From Streptantibioticus rubrisoli (GTDB lineage: Bacteria > Actinomycetota > Actinomycetes > Streptomycetales > Streptomycetaceae), in NCBI RefSeq assembly GCF_024436055.1, contig NZ_JANFNH010000025.1:26360-90359 (forward strand): DNA of 64,000 nt, given 5' to 3'. Both the position numbers and the translations under genes were made by a program. The notes beneath the pieces are model-generated. The model saw only the letters and a list, made by a program, of their open reading frames with translations. It ran no database searches and was not told the DNA's origin. Below, piece after piece: positions 1 through 16,054 of the stretch (positions are counted from its first letter, which is position 1; each line of letters begins with the position of its first letter).

Positions 1-755
1 TAGGTCTTGGCGACACCGTTGACCACGATGCACTTGTCCCGCAGCTGGGGGACGACCACCGGCAGCGACGAGAAGGTGGCCTCGCCGTACACCAGGTGCT
101 CGTAGATCTCGTCGGTGAGGACCCACAGGCCCTTCTCGGCGGCCCAGCGGCCGATCTCCTCGACCTGCTCACGCGAGTAGACCGCGCCGGTCGGGTTCGA
201 CGGGGAGACGAACAGCAGGACCTTGGTGTTCGGGGTGCGGGCCGCCTCAAGCTGCTCCACGGTGACCCGGTAGCCGGTGGTCTCGTCGGCCACGACCTCC
301 ACCGGAACGCCGCCGGACAGCCGGATCGACTCCGGGTAGGTGGTCCAGTACGGCGTCGGGACGATCACCTCGTCGCCCGGGTCCAGGATCGCGGCGAACG
401 CCTGGTAGATCGCCTGCTTGCCGCCGTTGGTCACCAGCACCTGGGAGGCGTCGACCTCGTAGCCGGAGTCACGCAGGGTCTTGGCGGCGATGGCCTGCTT
501 GAGCTCGGGCAGGCCGCCGGCGGGGCTGTAGCGGTGGTACTTGGGGTCGTGGCAGGCCTTGGCCGCCGCCTCGACGATGTAGTCGGGCGTCGGGAAGTCC
601 GGCTCGCCCGCGCCGAAGCCGATGACCGGGCGTCCGGCGGCCTTGAGCGCCTTCGCCTTGGCGTCCACGGCGAGGGTCGCGGACTCGGAGATCGCGCCGA
701 TGCGGGCCGAGACCCGTCGGTCGGTGGGAGACGTTTCGGGGGAAGTTGCGGTCAT
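1..755 (-). CDS. aspC: Pyridoxal-phosphate aminotransferase (aspartate aminotransferase type), C-terminus cut by window edge
   Basis: Class I fold-type PLP aminotransferase that would interconvert aspartate/2-oxoglutarate and oxaloacetate/glutamate in the cytoplasm. The start is ATG at 755 ([20 protein letters not shown]). Visible family motifs are [12 protein letters not shown] near residue 45, [24 protein letters not shown] and [11 protein letters not shown]. The last complete codons read NGVAKT; by analogy with subgroup Ib enzymes (Thermus AspAT) the Lys encoded at 6-8, about residue 250, is the PLP-binding Lys. The rest lies left of the window. The gene is divergent from tRNA-Trp/secE, as is usual in Streptomyces. 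Substrate is inferred from subgroup Ib resemblance; another amino acid specificity is possible. Confidence 0.88.
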   Translation of the reverse strand, partial: MTATSPETSPTDRRVSARIGAISESATLAVDAKAKALKAAGRPVIGFGAGEPDFPTPDYIVEAAAKACHDPKYHRYSPAGGLPELKQAIAAKTLRDSGYEVDASQVLVTNGGKQAIYQAFAAILDPGDEVIVPTPYWTTYPESIRLSGGVPVEVVADETTGYRVTVEQLEAARTPNTKVLLFVSPSNPTGAVYSREQVEEIGRWAAEKGLWVLTDEIYEHLVYGEATFSSLPVVVPQLRDKCIVVNGVAKT

Positions 756-872
756 GGCTGCCATCGTCGCAGACCGGTGCCGGAGGTGGCACGGTGGTTT
801 GTGGATGGTCTCGTCGACTCGTGGGACGGCGGTGTCCACGGTGGCCGGAACGACCCGCTCGGCCTTGCTCGT

Positions 873-901
873 TCGACGGCTGGGCCCTGAACACGTACAC
901 T
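873..901 (+). promoter_or_regulatory. Candidate promoter for tRNA-Trp/secE unit
   Basis: A -35-like TCGACG (873-878) and -10-like TACACT (896-901) are separated by 17 bp and would start a transcript about 75 nt before the tRNA. Matches to consensus are partial (4/6 each), so this is a candidate only. Confidence 0.35.
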
Positions 902-981
902 CATCCCTCGTGACCTCCGAGGGCAGCCCCGGGCCGCGCACTCTGTGCGGTGGTTCGGGTGCGGTACGTTGGGGGAACCAA

Positions 982-1054
982 AGGGTCGTAGCTCAATTGG
1001 TAGAGCACTGGTCTCCAAAACCAGCGGTTGGGGGTTCAAGTCCCTCCGGCCCTG
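982..1054 (+). tRNA. tRNA-Trp (anticodon CCA)
   Basis: Cloverleaf built by eye. The acceptor AGGGTCG (982-988) pairs with CGGCCCT (1047-1053), followed by discriminator G1054. The anticodon stem CTGGT/ACCAG encloses loop CTCCAAA with anticodon CCA at 1015-1017, and a T-loop TTCAAGT is present. The 3' CCA is not encoded. It lies directly upstream of secE, the usual actinobacterial arrangement. Confidence 0.97.
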
Positions 1055-1070
1055 CTACACGCATTCGCCA

Positions 1071-1109
1071 CCAGGGTGCGTGCGCGTACGTACGTAACAA
1101 CGCACCTGG
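1071..1109 (+). terminator. Stem-loop between tRNA-Trp and secE
   Basis: CCAG-g-GTGCGT (1071-1081) pairs with ACGCAC-CTGG (1100-1109) around an 18-nt loop. There is no T-run, so it is more likely a processing or attenuation structure than a strong terminator. Confidence 0.4.
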
Positions 1110-1157
1110 CCGGGCCGGACGCGGCACCGGCCATGACCCGGATTCAGGTGAGGACGA

Positions 1158-1472
1158 GTGACGGAAGCCATTGGCTCCACTGGCTCCACCGCGACGCCTG
1201 AAAGTGGTCGGTCCACCGAAGCCACCGAAGGCGCTCTGGACTCGCAGGCGAAGAAGAAGCGCGGCGGCAAGCGCGGCAAGAAGGGCCCCTTCGCGCGCAT
1301 GGGCCTGTTCTACCGGCAGATCGTCGCCGAGCTGCGCAAGGTGGTCTGGCCCAACCGCAACGACCTCATGTCGTACACCACTGTGGTGATCGCCTTCGTT
1401 GCTGTGATGATCGGCATCGTGACTGTGATTGACTGGGGATTTACCGAGCTCGTTAAGTACGTCTTCGGTTAA
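1158..1472 (+). CDS. secE: Preprotein translocase subunit SecE
   Basis: Small essential subunit that clamps SecY in the SecYEG channel of the cytoplasmic membrane. It is 104 aa from a GTG start: a hydrophilic Ser/Thr- and Lys-rich N-terminus (about residues 1-50) precedes the conserved amphipathic helix RQIVAELRKVVWPNRNDL and a single transmembrane segment (about 74-96). A GGTGAGGACGAG stretch before 1158 serves as RBS. nusG follows after 77 nt, the standard secE-nusG pairing. Confidence 0.96.
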   Translation: MTEAIGSTGSTATPESGRSTEATEGALDSQAKKKRGGKRGKKGPFARMGLFYRQIVAELRKVVWPNRNDLMSYTTVVIAFVAVMIGIVTVIDWGFTELVKYVFG

Positions 1473-1549
1473 CAACCCCCGCGAAGGGCGCCCGAGCGGG
1501 GCGCCTGTTCGCATGTTCAACCCCTTGAAGTCAGGAAGAAGCAGCCATC

Positions 1550-2425
1550 GTGTCTGACCCGAACCTGTACGACGCCGATGAGACCGCAGCGGCGGCGGAG
1601 GCCGACGTTGACGCTGCCGTTTCGGCCGAGGTCGAGGGCGACGACACCGAACGCGAGATCGTCGAGGGAGTCGACCAGACCGACGAGCTCGACGCCGAGG
1701 ACGCGGTCGCCGGTGTGCCCGCCGAAGAGGCCGCGCTGCACGAGGTCGCCGACGAGGAGTCCGCTGCCGACGAGGAGTCCGCTGAGGCGGCCTCCGAGCC
1801 CGCCGAGGAGCCCGTCGACCCGGTCGCCGCGTTCCGTGAGGAGCTCCGCAGCCAGCCCGGCGAGTGGTACGTGATCCACACCTACGCCGGCTACGAGAAC
1901 CGCGTGAAGTCCAACCTGGAGCAGCGCGCCGTCTCGCTGAACGTTGAGGACTACATCTACCAGGCCGAGGTGCCGCAGGAAGAGGTAGTCCAGATCAAGA
2001 ACGGCGACCGCCGTACCGTGAAGCAGAACAAGCTCCCCGGTTACGTGCTGGTCCGCATGGATCTGACCAACGAGTCCTGGGGCGTCGTCCGCAACACCCC
2101 GGGTGTCACCGGCTTCGTCGGCAACGCCTACGACCCGTACCCGCTGACCCTGGACGAGGTCGTCAAGATGCTCGCGCCGGAGGTCGAGGAGCAGGCCGCC
2201 GCGACCGCCGAGGGCGGCGAGGCCGCGCCGAAGAAGAAGGTCGAGGTCCAGGTACTGGACTTCGAGGTCGGCGACTCCGTGACGGTGACCGACGGTCCGT
2301 TCGCCACCCTCCAGGCGACGATCAACGAGATCAACGCCGACTCGAAGAAGGTCAAGGGCCTGGTCGAGATCTTCGGCCGGGAGACCCCGGTCGAGCTGTC
2401 CTTCGACCAGATCCAGAAGAACTGA
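1550..2425 (+). CDS. nusG: Transcription termination/antitermination factor NusG
   Basis: Binds RNA polymerase and modulates pausing, termination and transcription-translation coupling. It is 291 aa from a GTG start. The first ~100 residues are a very acidic, Glu/Asp/Ala-rich extension typical of streptomycete NusG. The NGN domain starts around [20 protein letters not shown], followed by a short Ala/Glu linker and a C-terminal KOW domain ([19 protein letters not shown]). An RBS AGGAAG precedes the start. A hairpin with T-rich tail ends the unit before rplK. Confidence 0.97.
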   Translation: MSDPNLYDADETAAAAEADVDAAVSAEVEGDDTEREIVEGVDQTDELDAEDAVAGVPAEEAALHEVADEESAADEESAEAASEPAEEPVDPVAAFREELRSQPGEWYVIHTYAGYENRVKSNLEQRAVSLNVEDYIYQAEVPQEEVVQIKNGDRRTVKQNKLPGYVLVRMDLTNESWGVVRNTPGVTGFVGNAYDPYPLTLDEVVKMLAPEVEEQAAATAEGGEAAPKKKVEVQVLDFEVGDSVTVTDGPFATLQATINEINADSKKVKGLVEIFGRETPVELSFDQIQKN

Positions 2426-2461
2426 GACAGGGGCGCGCGGGGGTTCACTGACCCATGCCCG

Positions 2462-2492
2462 TTGGGGCTCGAGGCTGTGCCTCGGGCCCCAA
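2462..2492 (+). terminator. Terminator after nusG
   Basis: A 14-bp stem beginning TTGGGGCTCGAGGC, with a 3-nt loop and one T-G wobble, is followed by TTTCCTGTTT. It separates secE-nusG from rplK-rplA. Confidence 0.75.
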
Positions 2493-2530
2493 TTTCCTGT
2501 TTCGCCGGGCTACCCGTTATCGTGGCTCGG

Positions 2531-2550
2531 TATGCCTGTCAGCAGGCATA
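2531..2550 (+). promoter_or_regulatory. Perfect short hairpin in rplK 5' region
   Basis: TATGCCTG (2531-2538) pairs perfectly with CAGGCATA (2543-2550) around TCAG, about 30 nt before the rplK start. It could be a protein-binding operator in the mRNA (L1 is the known repressor of L11 operons in other bacteria) or a DNA-level operator. This is inference. Confidence 0.4.
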
Positions 2551-2581
2551 AACACTCTCGACTAGGACCCGGAGAGAGCAG

Positions 2582-3016
2582 ATGCCTCCCAAGAAGAAGA
2601 AGGTCACGGGGCTGATCAAGCTCCAGATCCAGGCTGGTGCGGCCAACCCGGCTCCGCCGGTCGGCCCGGCGCTGGGTCAGCACGGCGTCAACATCATGGA
2701 GTTCTGCAAGGCCTACAACGCCGCGACCGAGTCGCAGCGCGGCATGGTCGTGCCGGTGGAGATCACGGTCTACGAGGACCGTTCCTTCACCTTCGTCACC
2801 AAGACTCCGCCGGCCGCCAAGCTGATCCTGAAGGCCGCGGGCGTGGACAAGGGGTCCGGCGAGCCGCACAAGACCAAGGTCGCGAAGATCACCCGCGCCC
2901 AGGTCCGCGAGATCGCCACCACCAAGATGCCCGACCTGAACGCCAACGACCTGGACGCCGCCGAGAAGATCATCGCCGGCACCGCCCGTTCCATGGGCGT
3001 CACGGTGGAGGGCTGA
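2582..3016 (+). CDS. rplK: 50S ribosomal protein L11
   Basis: L11 of the large subunit GTPase-associated centre (stalk base); it also supports RelA activation and is the site of thiopeptide action. It is 144 aa from ATG with RBS GGAGAGAG. The sequence has the L11 N-domain ([20 protein letters not shown], then [12 protein letters not shown]) and the C-terminal 23S-binding domain ending [10 protein letters not shown]. Length is normal for the family. It is followed by rplA after 168 nt. Confidence 0.98.
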   Translation: MPPKKKKVTGLIKLQIQAGAANPAPPVGPALGQHGVNIMEFCKAYNAATESQRGMVVPVEITVYEDRSFTFVTKTPPAAKLILKAAGVDKGSGEPHKTKVAKITRAQVREIATTKMPDLNANDLDAAEKIIAGTARSMGVTVEG

Positions 3017-3184
3017 CGCACGAGCTCGCGTAGTGGCCGACCGAGCGAAGCGAGGTCGTCCGCGCAGCGAGTGAGCAGGAAGCCCGAGCATCAAAAGGCG
3101 CGGGCTGACGGCCACCCCCAGGTCTTCCGTGGAAGGGCCAGCGCTGGCCCGTACCACGACTCCCATTAACTCGTAGGAGCAGCA

Positions 3185-3901
3185 GTGAAGCGCAGCAAGA
3201 ACCTCAAGGCTGCGGACGCCAAGATCGACCGGGAGCGGCTCTACGCCCCGCTCGAGGCCGTCCGTCTCGCCAAGGAGACCTCGACCACCAAGTTCGACGC
3301 GACCGTCGAGATCGCCATGCGCCTGGGCGTTGACCCGCGCAAGGCCGACCAGATGGTCCGTGGCACCGTGAACCTTCCGCACGGTACCGGTAAGACCGCC
3401 CGGGTCCTGGTCTTCGCGACCGGTGACCGCGCGGAGGCCGCGCGTGCCGCGGGCGCCGACATCGTCGGTGCCGACGAACTGATCGACGAGGTCGCCAAGG
3501 GCCGCCTGGACTTCGACGCCGTCGTCGCCACCCCGGACCTGATGGGCAAGGTCGGCCGCCTGGGCCGGGTGCTCGGTCCGCGTGGTCTGATGCCGAACCC
3601 GAAGACCGGCACCGTGACGCCGGACGTGGCCAAGGCCGTGACCGACATCAAGGGCGGCAAGATCGAGTTCCGCGTCGACAAGCACTCGAACCTGCACTTC
3701 ATCATCGGCAAGGTTTCCTTCGATGAGCAGAAGCTGGTCGAGAACTACGGCGCGGCGCTGGAGGAGATCCTCCGGCTGAAGCCGTCCGCCGCCAAGGGTC
3801 GCTACATCAAGAAGGCCGCCATCACCACCACGATGGGCCCCGGCATCCAGATCGACCCGAACCGCACCCGCAACCTCCTCGTCGAGGAAGAGGCCGTCTG
3901 A
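3185..3901 (+). CDS. rplA: 50S ribosomal protein L1
   Basis: L1 forms the mobile L1 stalk that guides deacylated tRNA out of the E site; in many bacteria it also represses its own mRNA. It is 238 aa from a GTG start after [14 protein letters not shown]. Signature stretches include [18 protein letters not shown] and [20 protein letters not shown]. The 168-nt gap from rplK has no clear terminator, so the pair is likely co-transcribed; a very strong hairpin follows the stop. Confidence 0.98.
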   Translation: MKRSKNLKAADAKIDRERLYAPLEAVRLAKETSTTKFDATVEIAMRLGVDPRKADQMVRGTVNLPHGTGKTARVLVFATGDRAEAARAAGADIVGADELIDEVAKGRLDFDAVVATPDLMGKVGRLGRVLGPRGLMPNPKTGTVTPDVAKAVTDIKGGKIEFRVDKHSNLHFIIGKVSFDEQKLVENYGAALEEILRLKPSAAKGRYIKKAAITTTMGPGIQIDPNRTRNLLVEEEAV

Positions 3902-3920
3902 GCCTGCGGCGCGCCGCTTT

Positions 3921-3965
3921 CCGGACCCCCGGCCACCCGTTCACCACGGGTGACCGGGGGTCCGG
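3921..3965 (+). terminator. Terminator after rplA
   Basis: CCGGACCCCCGG (3921-3932) pairs with CCGGGGGTCCGG (3954-3965), extended inward by CACCCGT/ACGGGTG. It closes the rplK-rplA unit. Confidence 0.75.
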
Positions 3966-4049
3966 CCGTCTTGTCAGGGGCATGCGCTAGCGTTCTTCCT
4001 CGCACATCGATCATGGGGGAGAAGCGGGAGCAGTACCCAACTACGCAAG

Positions 4050-4922
4050 GTGGCCGTGGCGGTCGCCGTCATCGCCGCGCTGGGCACGGTCTCGGCCTGC
4101 GGCGGCGGTAAGTCGTCCACCGGCGCCAAGCAGTCCGGCGCGCCGTCCGCCGGGCAGCAGCCGGTGGTGGGCTCGGCGATCAGCGCCCTGCTGAAGGTCA
4201 AGAGCAGCACGGACCAGGCGAAGTCCGCCAAGGTGGACGAGGACAGCACCATGGGTGCCATGGGCACCATGCACTTCTCGGGCGCGCTCGACTGGTCGGA
4301 CGGGATGCAGGGCGACCTGTTGCTCACCTCGTCCGGTTCCTCGTCGCTTGCCGGAGCGATGGGCATCACCGAGTACCGCTACGCCAAGGACGCGATGTAC
4401 TCGCACTTCGGTGACCAGATGGCGCAGTCCATGGGCGGCAAGCACTGGATGAAGTACAGCTACGACCAGCTGGACAAGCAGGGGCCCGCGGGCAAGGCGA
4501 TGCACCAGCAGATCAACAACGGCAACCCGAACCAGACAGTCGAGATGCTGATCGCCAGCGGTGACGTCAAGGTCGTCGGCAAGGAGAACGTAAAGGGCGT
4601 CGACGCCACGCACTACTCGGGCACCGTGGACGTGGCCAAGCTCACCACGCAGACCACCCCGGGCCTGAGCCAGGCCGACCAGGACCAGCTCAAGCAGCAG
4701 ATGTCCGCGGCCGGGATCACCACTGACCAGATCGACATCTGGGTCAACGGTGACAACCTGATGGTCAAGAAGACCGAGCAGATGCACTCCGCCAAGGGCG
4801 AAATCAAGCAGACCGTCTACTACTCGGACTACGGGACGACGGTGACTGTCACGCCGCCCCCGGCCGCCGACACCACCGACGCGTCGGCAGCGCTCTCCGG
4901 CGGCATGCCCAAGCAGGGCTGA
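4050..4922 (+). CDS. Putative lipoprotein between rplA and rplJ (LolA/LppX-like)
   Basis: Predicted exported lipoprotein of about 290 aa. A hydrophobic stretch after the GTG (VAVAVAVIAALGTVSAC) ends in a lipobox VSAC, followed by a Gly/Ser linker and a beta-rich body with alternating polar strands that loosely resembles the LppX/LprAFG (LolA-fold) group. A lipoprotein gene at this place is known in Streptomyces (from memory). The start is doubtful: GTG 4050 leaves no positively charged n-region and sits 20 nt from GGGAG (4026-4030). In-frame codons just upstream would encode ...QLRK but contain no start codon. Function unknown. Confidence 0.72.
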   Translation: MAVAVAVIAALGTVSACGGGKSSTGAKQSGAPSAGQQPVVGSAISALLKVKSSTDQAKSAKVDEDSTMGAMGTMHFSGALDWSDGMQGDLLLTSSGSSSLAGAMGITEYRYAKDAMYSHFGDQMAQSMGGKHWMKYSYDQLDKQGPAGKAMHQQINNGNPNQTVEMLIASGDVKVVGKENVKGVDATHYSGTVDVAKLTTQTTPGLSQADQDQLKQQMSAAGITTDQIDIWVNGDNLMVKKTEQMHSAKGEIKQTVYYSDYGTTVTVTPPPAADTTDASAALSGGMPKQG

Positions 4923-4939
4923 GGCCGCCCGCGTGCCCT

Positions 4940-4964
4940 GCCGGGAGGCGATTTGCCTCCCGGC
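4940..4964 (+). terminator. Terminator after lipoprotein gene
   Basis: GCCGGGAGGC (4940-4949) pairs with GCCTCCCGGC (4955-4964), a perfect 10-bp stem with loop GATTT. Confidence 0.7.
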
Positions 4965-4982
4965 GAGACCGTCGCGTACTCT
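4953..4982 (+). promoter_or_regulatory. Candidate promoter for rplJ-rplL
   Basis: TTGCCT (4953-4958) and TACTCT (4977-4982) lie 18 bp apart. The -35 overlaps the loop and 3' arm of the preceding terminator. Transcription from here would give a ~215-nt leader before rplJ. Confidence 0.4.
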
Positions 4983-4983
4983 C

Positions 4984-5160
4984 ACTCAGAAGCCAGAGAC
5001 CGCTGGTCGTCGCCGTGCCCATCTCCGGGTGTGGTGACCGAAGGATCCGCTAGATGCGGACGGCCCGCGCAGGTGTGTTTGAGGACCAGCTCCCGGATTC
5101 ACGTCCGGTAGAGCCACGCCCCGTGCGCCCCTGCGCCGGGGCGTTTCGTACGTTCGAAGC
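4984..5160 (+). promoter_or_regulatory. Putative ribosomal protein L10 leader
   Basis: This is the untranslated region before rplJ. The stretch around 5030-5065 resembles the conserved L10 leader to which the L10-(L12)4 complex binds to repress rplJL. It is followed by a hairpin ACGCCCC (5116-5122) / GGGGCGT (5138-5144) with TTT after it, compatible with an attenuator. Recognition is by position and local resemblance, not a covariance-model search. Confidence 0.55.
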
Positions 5161-5204
5161 CCCTTCCGAGCGGTCCGCAATCACCCGGAAGGAGGCCGAG
5201 GCTC

Positions 5205-5735
5205 ATGGCGAGGCCCGACAAGGCTGCCGCGGTTGCCGAGCTGACGGACAAGTTCCGCAACTCCAACGCCGCTGTGCTCACCGAGTACACCGGTCTCACC
5301 GTGGCGCAGCTCAAGCAGCTGCGTCGTTCGCTCGGTGAGGACGCCCAGTACAGCGTGGCCAAGAACACGCTGACCAAGATCGCGGCCAACGAGGCCGGGA
5401 TCACCACGCTCGACGACCTGTTCAAGGGTTCGACGGCGATCACTTTCGTTACCGGTGACCCGGTGACGTCGGCGAAGGCGCTGCGTGACTTCGCCAAGGA
5501 CAACCCCGCGCTCGTGATCAAGGGCGGTGTCCTTGAGGGCAAGGCGCTGTCCGCCGACGAGATCAAGAAGCTCGCGGACCTTGAGTCCCGCGAGGTGCTG
5601 CTCAGCAAGCTGGCCGGTGCCATGAAGGGCAAGCAGTCCCAGGCTGCCTCGCTCTTCCAGGCTCTGCCGTCGAAGCTCGTCCGCACCGTGGACGCGCTGC
5701 GCGCCAAGCAGGCCGAGCAGGGCGGTGCCGAGTAA
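5205..5735 (+). CDS. rplJ: 50S ribosomal protein L10
   Basis: Scaffold of the ribosomal stalk: its N-terminal domain ([34 protein letters not shown]) binds 23S rRNA and L11, and its C-terminal helix carries L7/L12 dimers. It is 176 aa from ATG 5205 with RBS GGAAGGAGG. A long leader precedes it and rplL follows after 110 nt, the usual stalk operon. Confidence 0.98.
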   Translation: MARPDKAAAVAELTDKFRNSNAAVLTEYTGLTVAQLKQLRRSLGEDAQYSVAKNTLTKIAANEAGITTLDDLFKGSTAITFVTGDPVTSAKALRDFAKDNPALVIKGGVLEGKALSADEIKKLADLESREVLLSKLAGAMKGKQSQAASLFQALPSKLVRTVDALRAKQAEQGGAE

Positions 5736-5845
5736 TTCGGCTCGCGCACTGACCAGCGCTACCTGAACGCGCCGGTCACAGCGGGCCGCACGCCCGCCGA
5801 CATGTACATCCGGCACCTGCCGACTTAGTGGAAGGACCCGCCATC

Positions 5846-6235
5846 ATGGCGAAGCTGACCCAGGACGAGCTGCTCGCGCAGTTCGAGGAGATGACCCTCA
5901 TCGAGCTCTCCGAGTTCGTGAAGGCCTTCGAGGAGAAGTTCGACGTCACCGCCGCCGCTGCCGCGCCGGTCGTCGTCGCCGGTGGCGCCGCCGCCGGTGG
6001 CGAGGCTGCCGCCGAGGAGGAGAAGGACGAGTTCGACGTCATCCTCACCGGCGCTGGCGACAAGAAGATCCAGGTCATCAAGGTCGTGCGCGAGCTGACC
6101 TCGCTCGGCCTGAAGGAGGCCAAGGACCTGGTCGACGGCACCCCGAAGCCGGTCCTGGAGAAGGTCAACAAGGAGCAGGCCGACAAGGCTGCCGAGTCCC
6201 TCAAGGCCGCTGGCGCCTCCGTCGAGGTCAAGTAA
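5846..6235 (+). CDS. rplL: 50S ribosomal protein L7/L12
   Basis: Multi-copy stalk protein that recruits translational GTPases. It is 129 aa. The start chosen is ATG 5846 ([20 protein letters not shown]), preceded by GGAAGGA at 5830-5836; a GTG 18 nt earlier overlaps this RBS and is rejected. The order is N-terminal dimerisation helices, an Ala/Gly-rich hinge (about 40-60), and a C-terminal factor-binding domain ([20 protein letters not shown]). A strong hairpin follows, then rpoB. Confidence 0.98.
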   Translation: MAKLTQDELLAQFEEMTLIELSEFVKAFEEKFDVTAAAAAPVVVAGGAAAGGEAAAEEEKDEFDVILTGAGDKKIQVIKVVRELTSLGLKEAKDLVDGTPKPVLEKVNKEQADKAAESLKAAGASVEVK

Positions 6236-6284
6236 GGCCCTACGCGGCACAGGCCGCGTGTGCCCCTTTCGAGGGGCTGTTCAG

Positions 6285-6322
6285 CCGCAGGGCGGTCACC
6301 CTTTCGGGTGGCCGCCCTGCGG
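6285..6322 (+). terminator. Stem-loop (attenuator/terminator) between rplL and rpoB
   Basis: CCGCAGGGCGG (6285-6295) pairs with CCGCCCTGCGG (6312-6322), extended inward by CACCC/GGGTG around TTTC. The rplL-rpoB gap in many bacteria holds an attenuator that sets the ratio of stalk protein to RNA polymerase; that role is inferred here. Confidence 0.65.
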
Positions 6323-6870
6323 TCTTCCGCTCCACGGCCACCCGGTTCCGCGCCGTTGTCGGTGGACCCGGGTATGGTGATCTTCGCCGGTTCGCCGAGT
6401 CCCGCCGCGAGGGTCCGTCGCGGGGTCCGATGTGAGGATCTCCGAGGGGCGGGGGCCTTGACGAACCGGACGCAGCGCGCAATTCTCAGGACGCGTCGCG
6501 ATGTCGGTCCGGGTGTCGAGGCATGGATCGCGGGCGATGCGGGAATGACTGAGGTCGAGCGCAGCACCCAGCAGGACCCACAGAGGATCCAGCAGGCAGG
6601 ATCCACGGAATAGTGCCCGGCCGAGGCCGGGCCTATGGATGACGAGGGGGAGAAGATTCGGTCTCCGAATCTCTGCTCTGGACATCAGTGTGCCGAGTGG
6701 CTACACTGACCCTTTGCGCTGCCTGTTAGCTGCCGCCTGGCCCGTCACCAGCGGCAAGCCCGAGTCTGAGCACCGACAAACGGAGATGTCCAAGACCAGG
6801 ATGTCACCGGTGTGCCCAGGGGTGGACCGGTACGCGCGTAGTGAGTCCGAGCCCTCGGAAGGACCCCCTC
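6323..6870. other. rplL-rpoB intergenic region (548 bp)
   Basis: I see no convincing gene here. A Streptomyces-type promoter lies at 6679-6707 (separate entry). The rest is the rpoB leader; it includes a G-rich tract at 6647-6652 and ends in the RBS that fixes the TTG start. Confidence 0.6.
6679..6707 (+). promoter_or_regulatory. Candidate rpoBC promoter
   Basis: TGGACA (6679-6684, 5/6 match to TTGACA) and TACACT (6702-6707) are separated by exactly 17 bp, a good housekeeping-sigma (HrdB) spacing. It would give an RNA starting near 6714 and a leader of about 155 nt. Confidence 0.55.
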
Positions 6871-10356
<3,486 letters not shown>

Positions 10357-10451
10357 CGGGGGCCGGGGGCTCTGCGGAGCCCCCGGCCGCCCTCCCCGGA
10401 CCCGTCCAGACCATGTTTGACTTTCGACCCCGAAAGAGGGATTGACGACCA

Positions 10452-14351
<3,900 letters not shown>

Positions 14352-14375
14352 CGTCGCCTCCAGGCGAGCATCGCA

Positions 14376-14418
14376 CCGAGCGGCCGACCCCTCCGGGGGT
14401 CGGCCGCTCGGCCGTTTT
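14376..14418 (+). terminator. Rho-independent terminator after rpoC
   Basis: CCGAGCGGCCGACCCC (14376 on) pairs with the complementary arm ending at 14411, followed shortly by TTTT (14415-14418). It closes the rpoBC unit. Confidence 0.88.
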
Positions 14419-14504
14419 GCGGGCACCCGTTGCCCGGGCCTACGTTTTCGGGCGGCCCATGGCACCCTGTGACGATCCAGTAAGCCCGTCGAGGGGGAAT
14501 CGTG

Positions 14505-15170
14505 ATGATCCGCCGTCCTGTGATCCTGCTGTTCGGTGCCGCCGTGCTGCTGTCCGCCTGCTCAGGGCCCGCTCCGGAGAAGCACCGCACGGTCAGCTAC
14601 GGGGTGCGCGATTCGGTGCGCAAGCTGGTCATCCAGGGCCACACCGGGAACGTGAGAGTGACGGGCGGGGGCTCAACCGTCAGCGTCACCGAGAGACAGA
14701 ACTACCAAAGCGCCCCCCCACACACCACCCACACCACCGCCGACGGCACGCTGACCCTGACCTACGACTGCCAGGACTGCGGCGTCGACTACGACGTGCG
14801 CGTGCCGACCGGTACGGCGGTCTCCGTCACCGCGAACACCGGCGACGTGACGATCAGCGCGATGGGCGGCCTGGTGACGGCCAGCACCGACACCGGATCG
14901 GTCACCGGGGACCGGCTGGCCAGCGGCCAGGCACACCTGACGTCCGAGACCGGTGACGTACGGGCGACGTTCGACCACACCCCGTCCACCGTCTACGCCA
15001 CCTCCCAGACCGGCAGCGTCCACGTCACCGTGCCGCGCGGCACGCCGTACGCGGTGCAGGCCAGCGCCCAGACCGGCAAGGTCAGCGTCGACGTCACCCG
15101 GGACGACCACAGCCCGCACACCATCACGGCGAAGGCCGAGACCGGGGACGTGACGGTCAGGGCGGTGTGA
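14505..15170 (+). CDS. Putative lipoprotein with DUF4097-like repetitive beta body
   Basis: Predicted surface lipoprotein of about 221 aa. AGGGGGA (14492-14498) fits ATG 14505 (MIRRPVILLFGAAVLLSACSG); GTG 14502 is an alternative one codon upstream. The signal peptide ends in lipobox LLSAC. The body repeats short strands with recurring [N/S/A/E]TGDV or TGSV turns (NTGDVTISA, DTGSVTGD, ETGDVRAT, QTGSVHVT, QTGKVSVD, ETGDVTVR) spaced about 20 residues apart, which is the hallmark of the DUF4097 putative-adhesin/beta-solenoid type. Function unknown. Confidence 0.75.
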   Translation: MIRRPVILLFGAAVLLSACSGPAPEKHRTVSYGVRDSVRKLVIQGHTGNVRVTGGGSTVSVTERQNYQSAPPHTTHTTADGTLTLTYDCQDCGVDYDVRVPTGTAVSVTANTGDVTISAMGGLVTASTDTGSVTGDRLASGQAHLTSETGDVRATFDHTPSTVYATSQTGSVHVTVPRGTPYAVQASAQTGKVSVDVTRDDHSPHTITAKAETGDVTVRAV

Positions 15171-15209
15171 ACCGCCGCTGAGGCGCGGTGAGTTGCGGGA
15201 GCGGGCTGC

Positions 15210-16034
15210 TCACCCCTTGCGGCGCAACCAGCGGCGACCGCGCTCCGGGCGGATAGCGGGACCGGCTGCGGTCGCGGTCCCGTTGGGATGGATGATCAGG
15301 GGCCAGACGGTGCCGTCCGGGTCGGTGGCGTTGGCGCGGACCGGACGGGCCAGGCCGAGCTGCCCGATGTGACCGGCCGCCGCGGCGACGGCCGCGGCGC
15401 GGGGGTCGACGCCCGGCGGCTGCGGCACGGGCACGTCGTTGACCAGGGCCGTGCCCTCCGCGGTGAGGGTGATGGTGAGCAGTGGCCAGGCGGGCACGCT
15501 GTCGGGGTCCACGTCCTGGGGCGCCGGGTGCTCCTCACTGGGCGCGCGGACCGGCGGTACGACGGGAGGGGCGGCCTCCGGCGGGGCTTGGGCACCGCTC
15601 GGGGGCGGCGCGGCGAGCGGTTCGGCCGGGAGGTACTCCGACGCTCGCGGGGCCTGTTCGGCGGAGACGGCGGGCGACGTCGCGGCGGGGGGCCGTGCGG
15701 TGTCCGGCTGCTCCTGCGCGGGCGGTGACTGCGGGAGGCCGGACGGGGCCTGCGACGCGTCACGCCGTCGCAGTGGCCGCTCCCCCTGGAAGACGCCCCC
15801 CTCCGGCGTGATGATCATGGGCCAGCGCTGGCCGTCCGCTTCCCGGAGCACGGCGCTCACGGGACGGCCGAGTTCTCGTGCCCGGGCGACCGCCGCCTTG
15901 CAGACGGCGACCCGGGGGTCGGTGCCGTCGGGCACCTCGACGGGGGTGCCGTCGAGGGACGCCTGACGGTCCGCCGTGACGATCAGGGAGAGGCGGGGAT
16001 GGCGCGGTACGTCCTCGAAGCGGGGTCTGGTCAT
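15210..16034 (-). CDS. Hypothetical protein with two copies of a ~65-aa module
   Basis: A 274-aa protein without signal peptide. Two related modules, at about residues 14-80 and 184-252, share the pattern LDG/VND-x-P-V-x-x-P-x-G-x-DPR-x-A ... RPV-x-A ... DG-x-x-WP-(M/L)-II-x-P-x-G. They are joined by a ~100-residue Pro/Ala/Gln-rich linker. The start is ATG 16034. It is the last gene of a leftward trio with the lipoprotein and cell-wall hydrolase genes, so it is probably an accessory of the secretion locus, perhaps cytoplasmic. No domain name is recognised. Confidence 0.72.
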   Translation of the reverse strand: MTRPRFEDVPRHPRLSLIVTADRQASLDGTPVEVPDGTDPRVAVCKAAVARARELGRPVSAVLREADGQRWPMIITPEGGVFQGERPLRRRDASQAPSGLPQSPPAQEQPDTARPPAATSPAVSAEQAPRASEYLPAEPLAAPPPSGAQAPPEAAPPVVPPVRAPSEEHPAPQDVDPDSVPAWPLLTITLTAEGTALVNDVPVPQPPGVDPRAAAVAAAAGHIGQLGLARPVRANATDPDGTVWPLIIHPNGTATAAGPAIRPERGRRWLRRKG

Positions 16035-16054
16035 GGTCGCGTCGCGTGCTCGGC

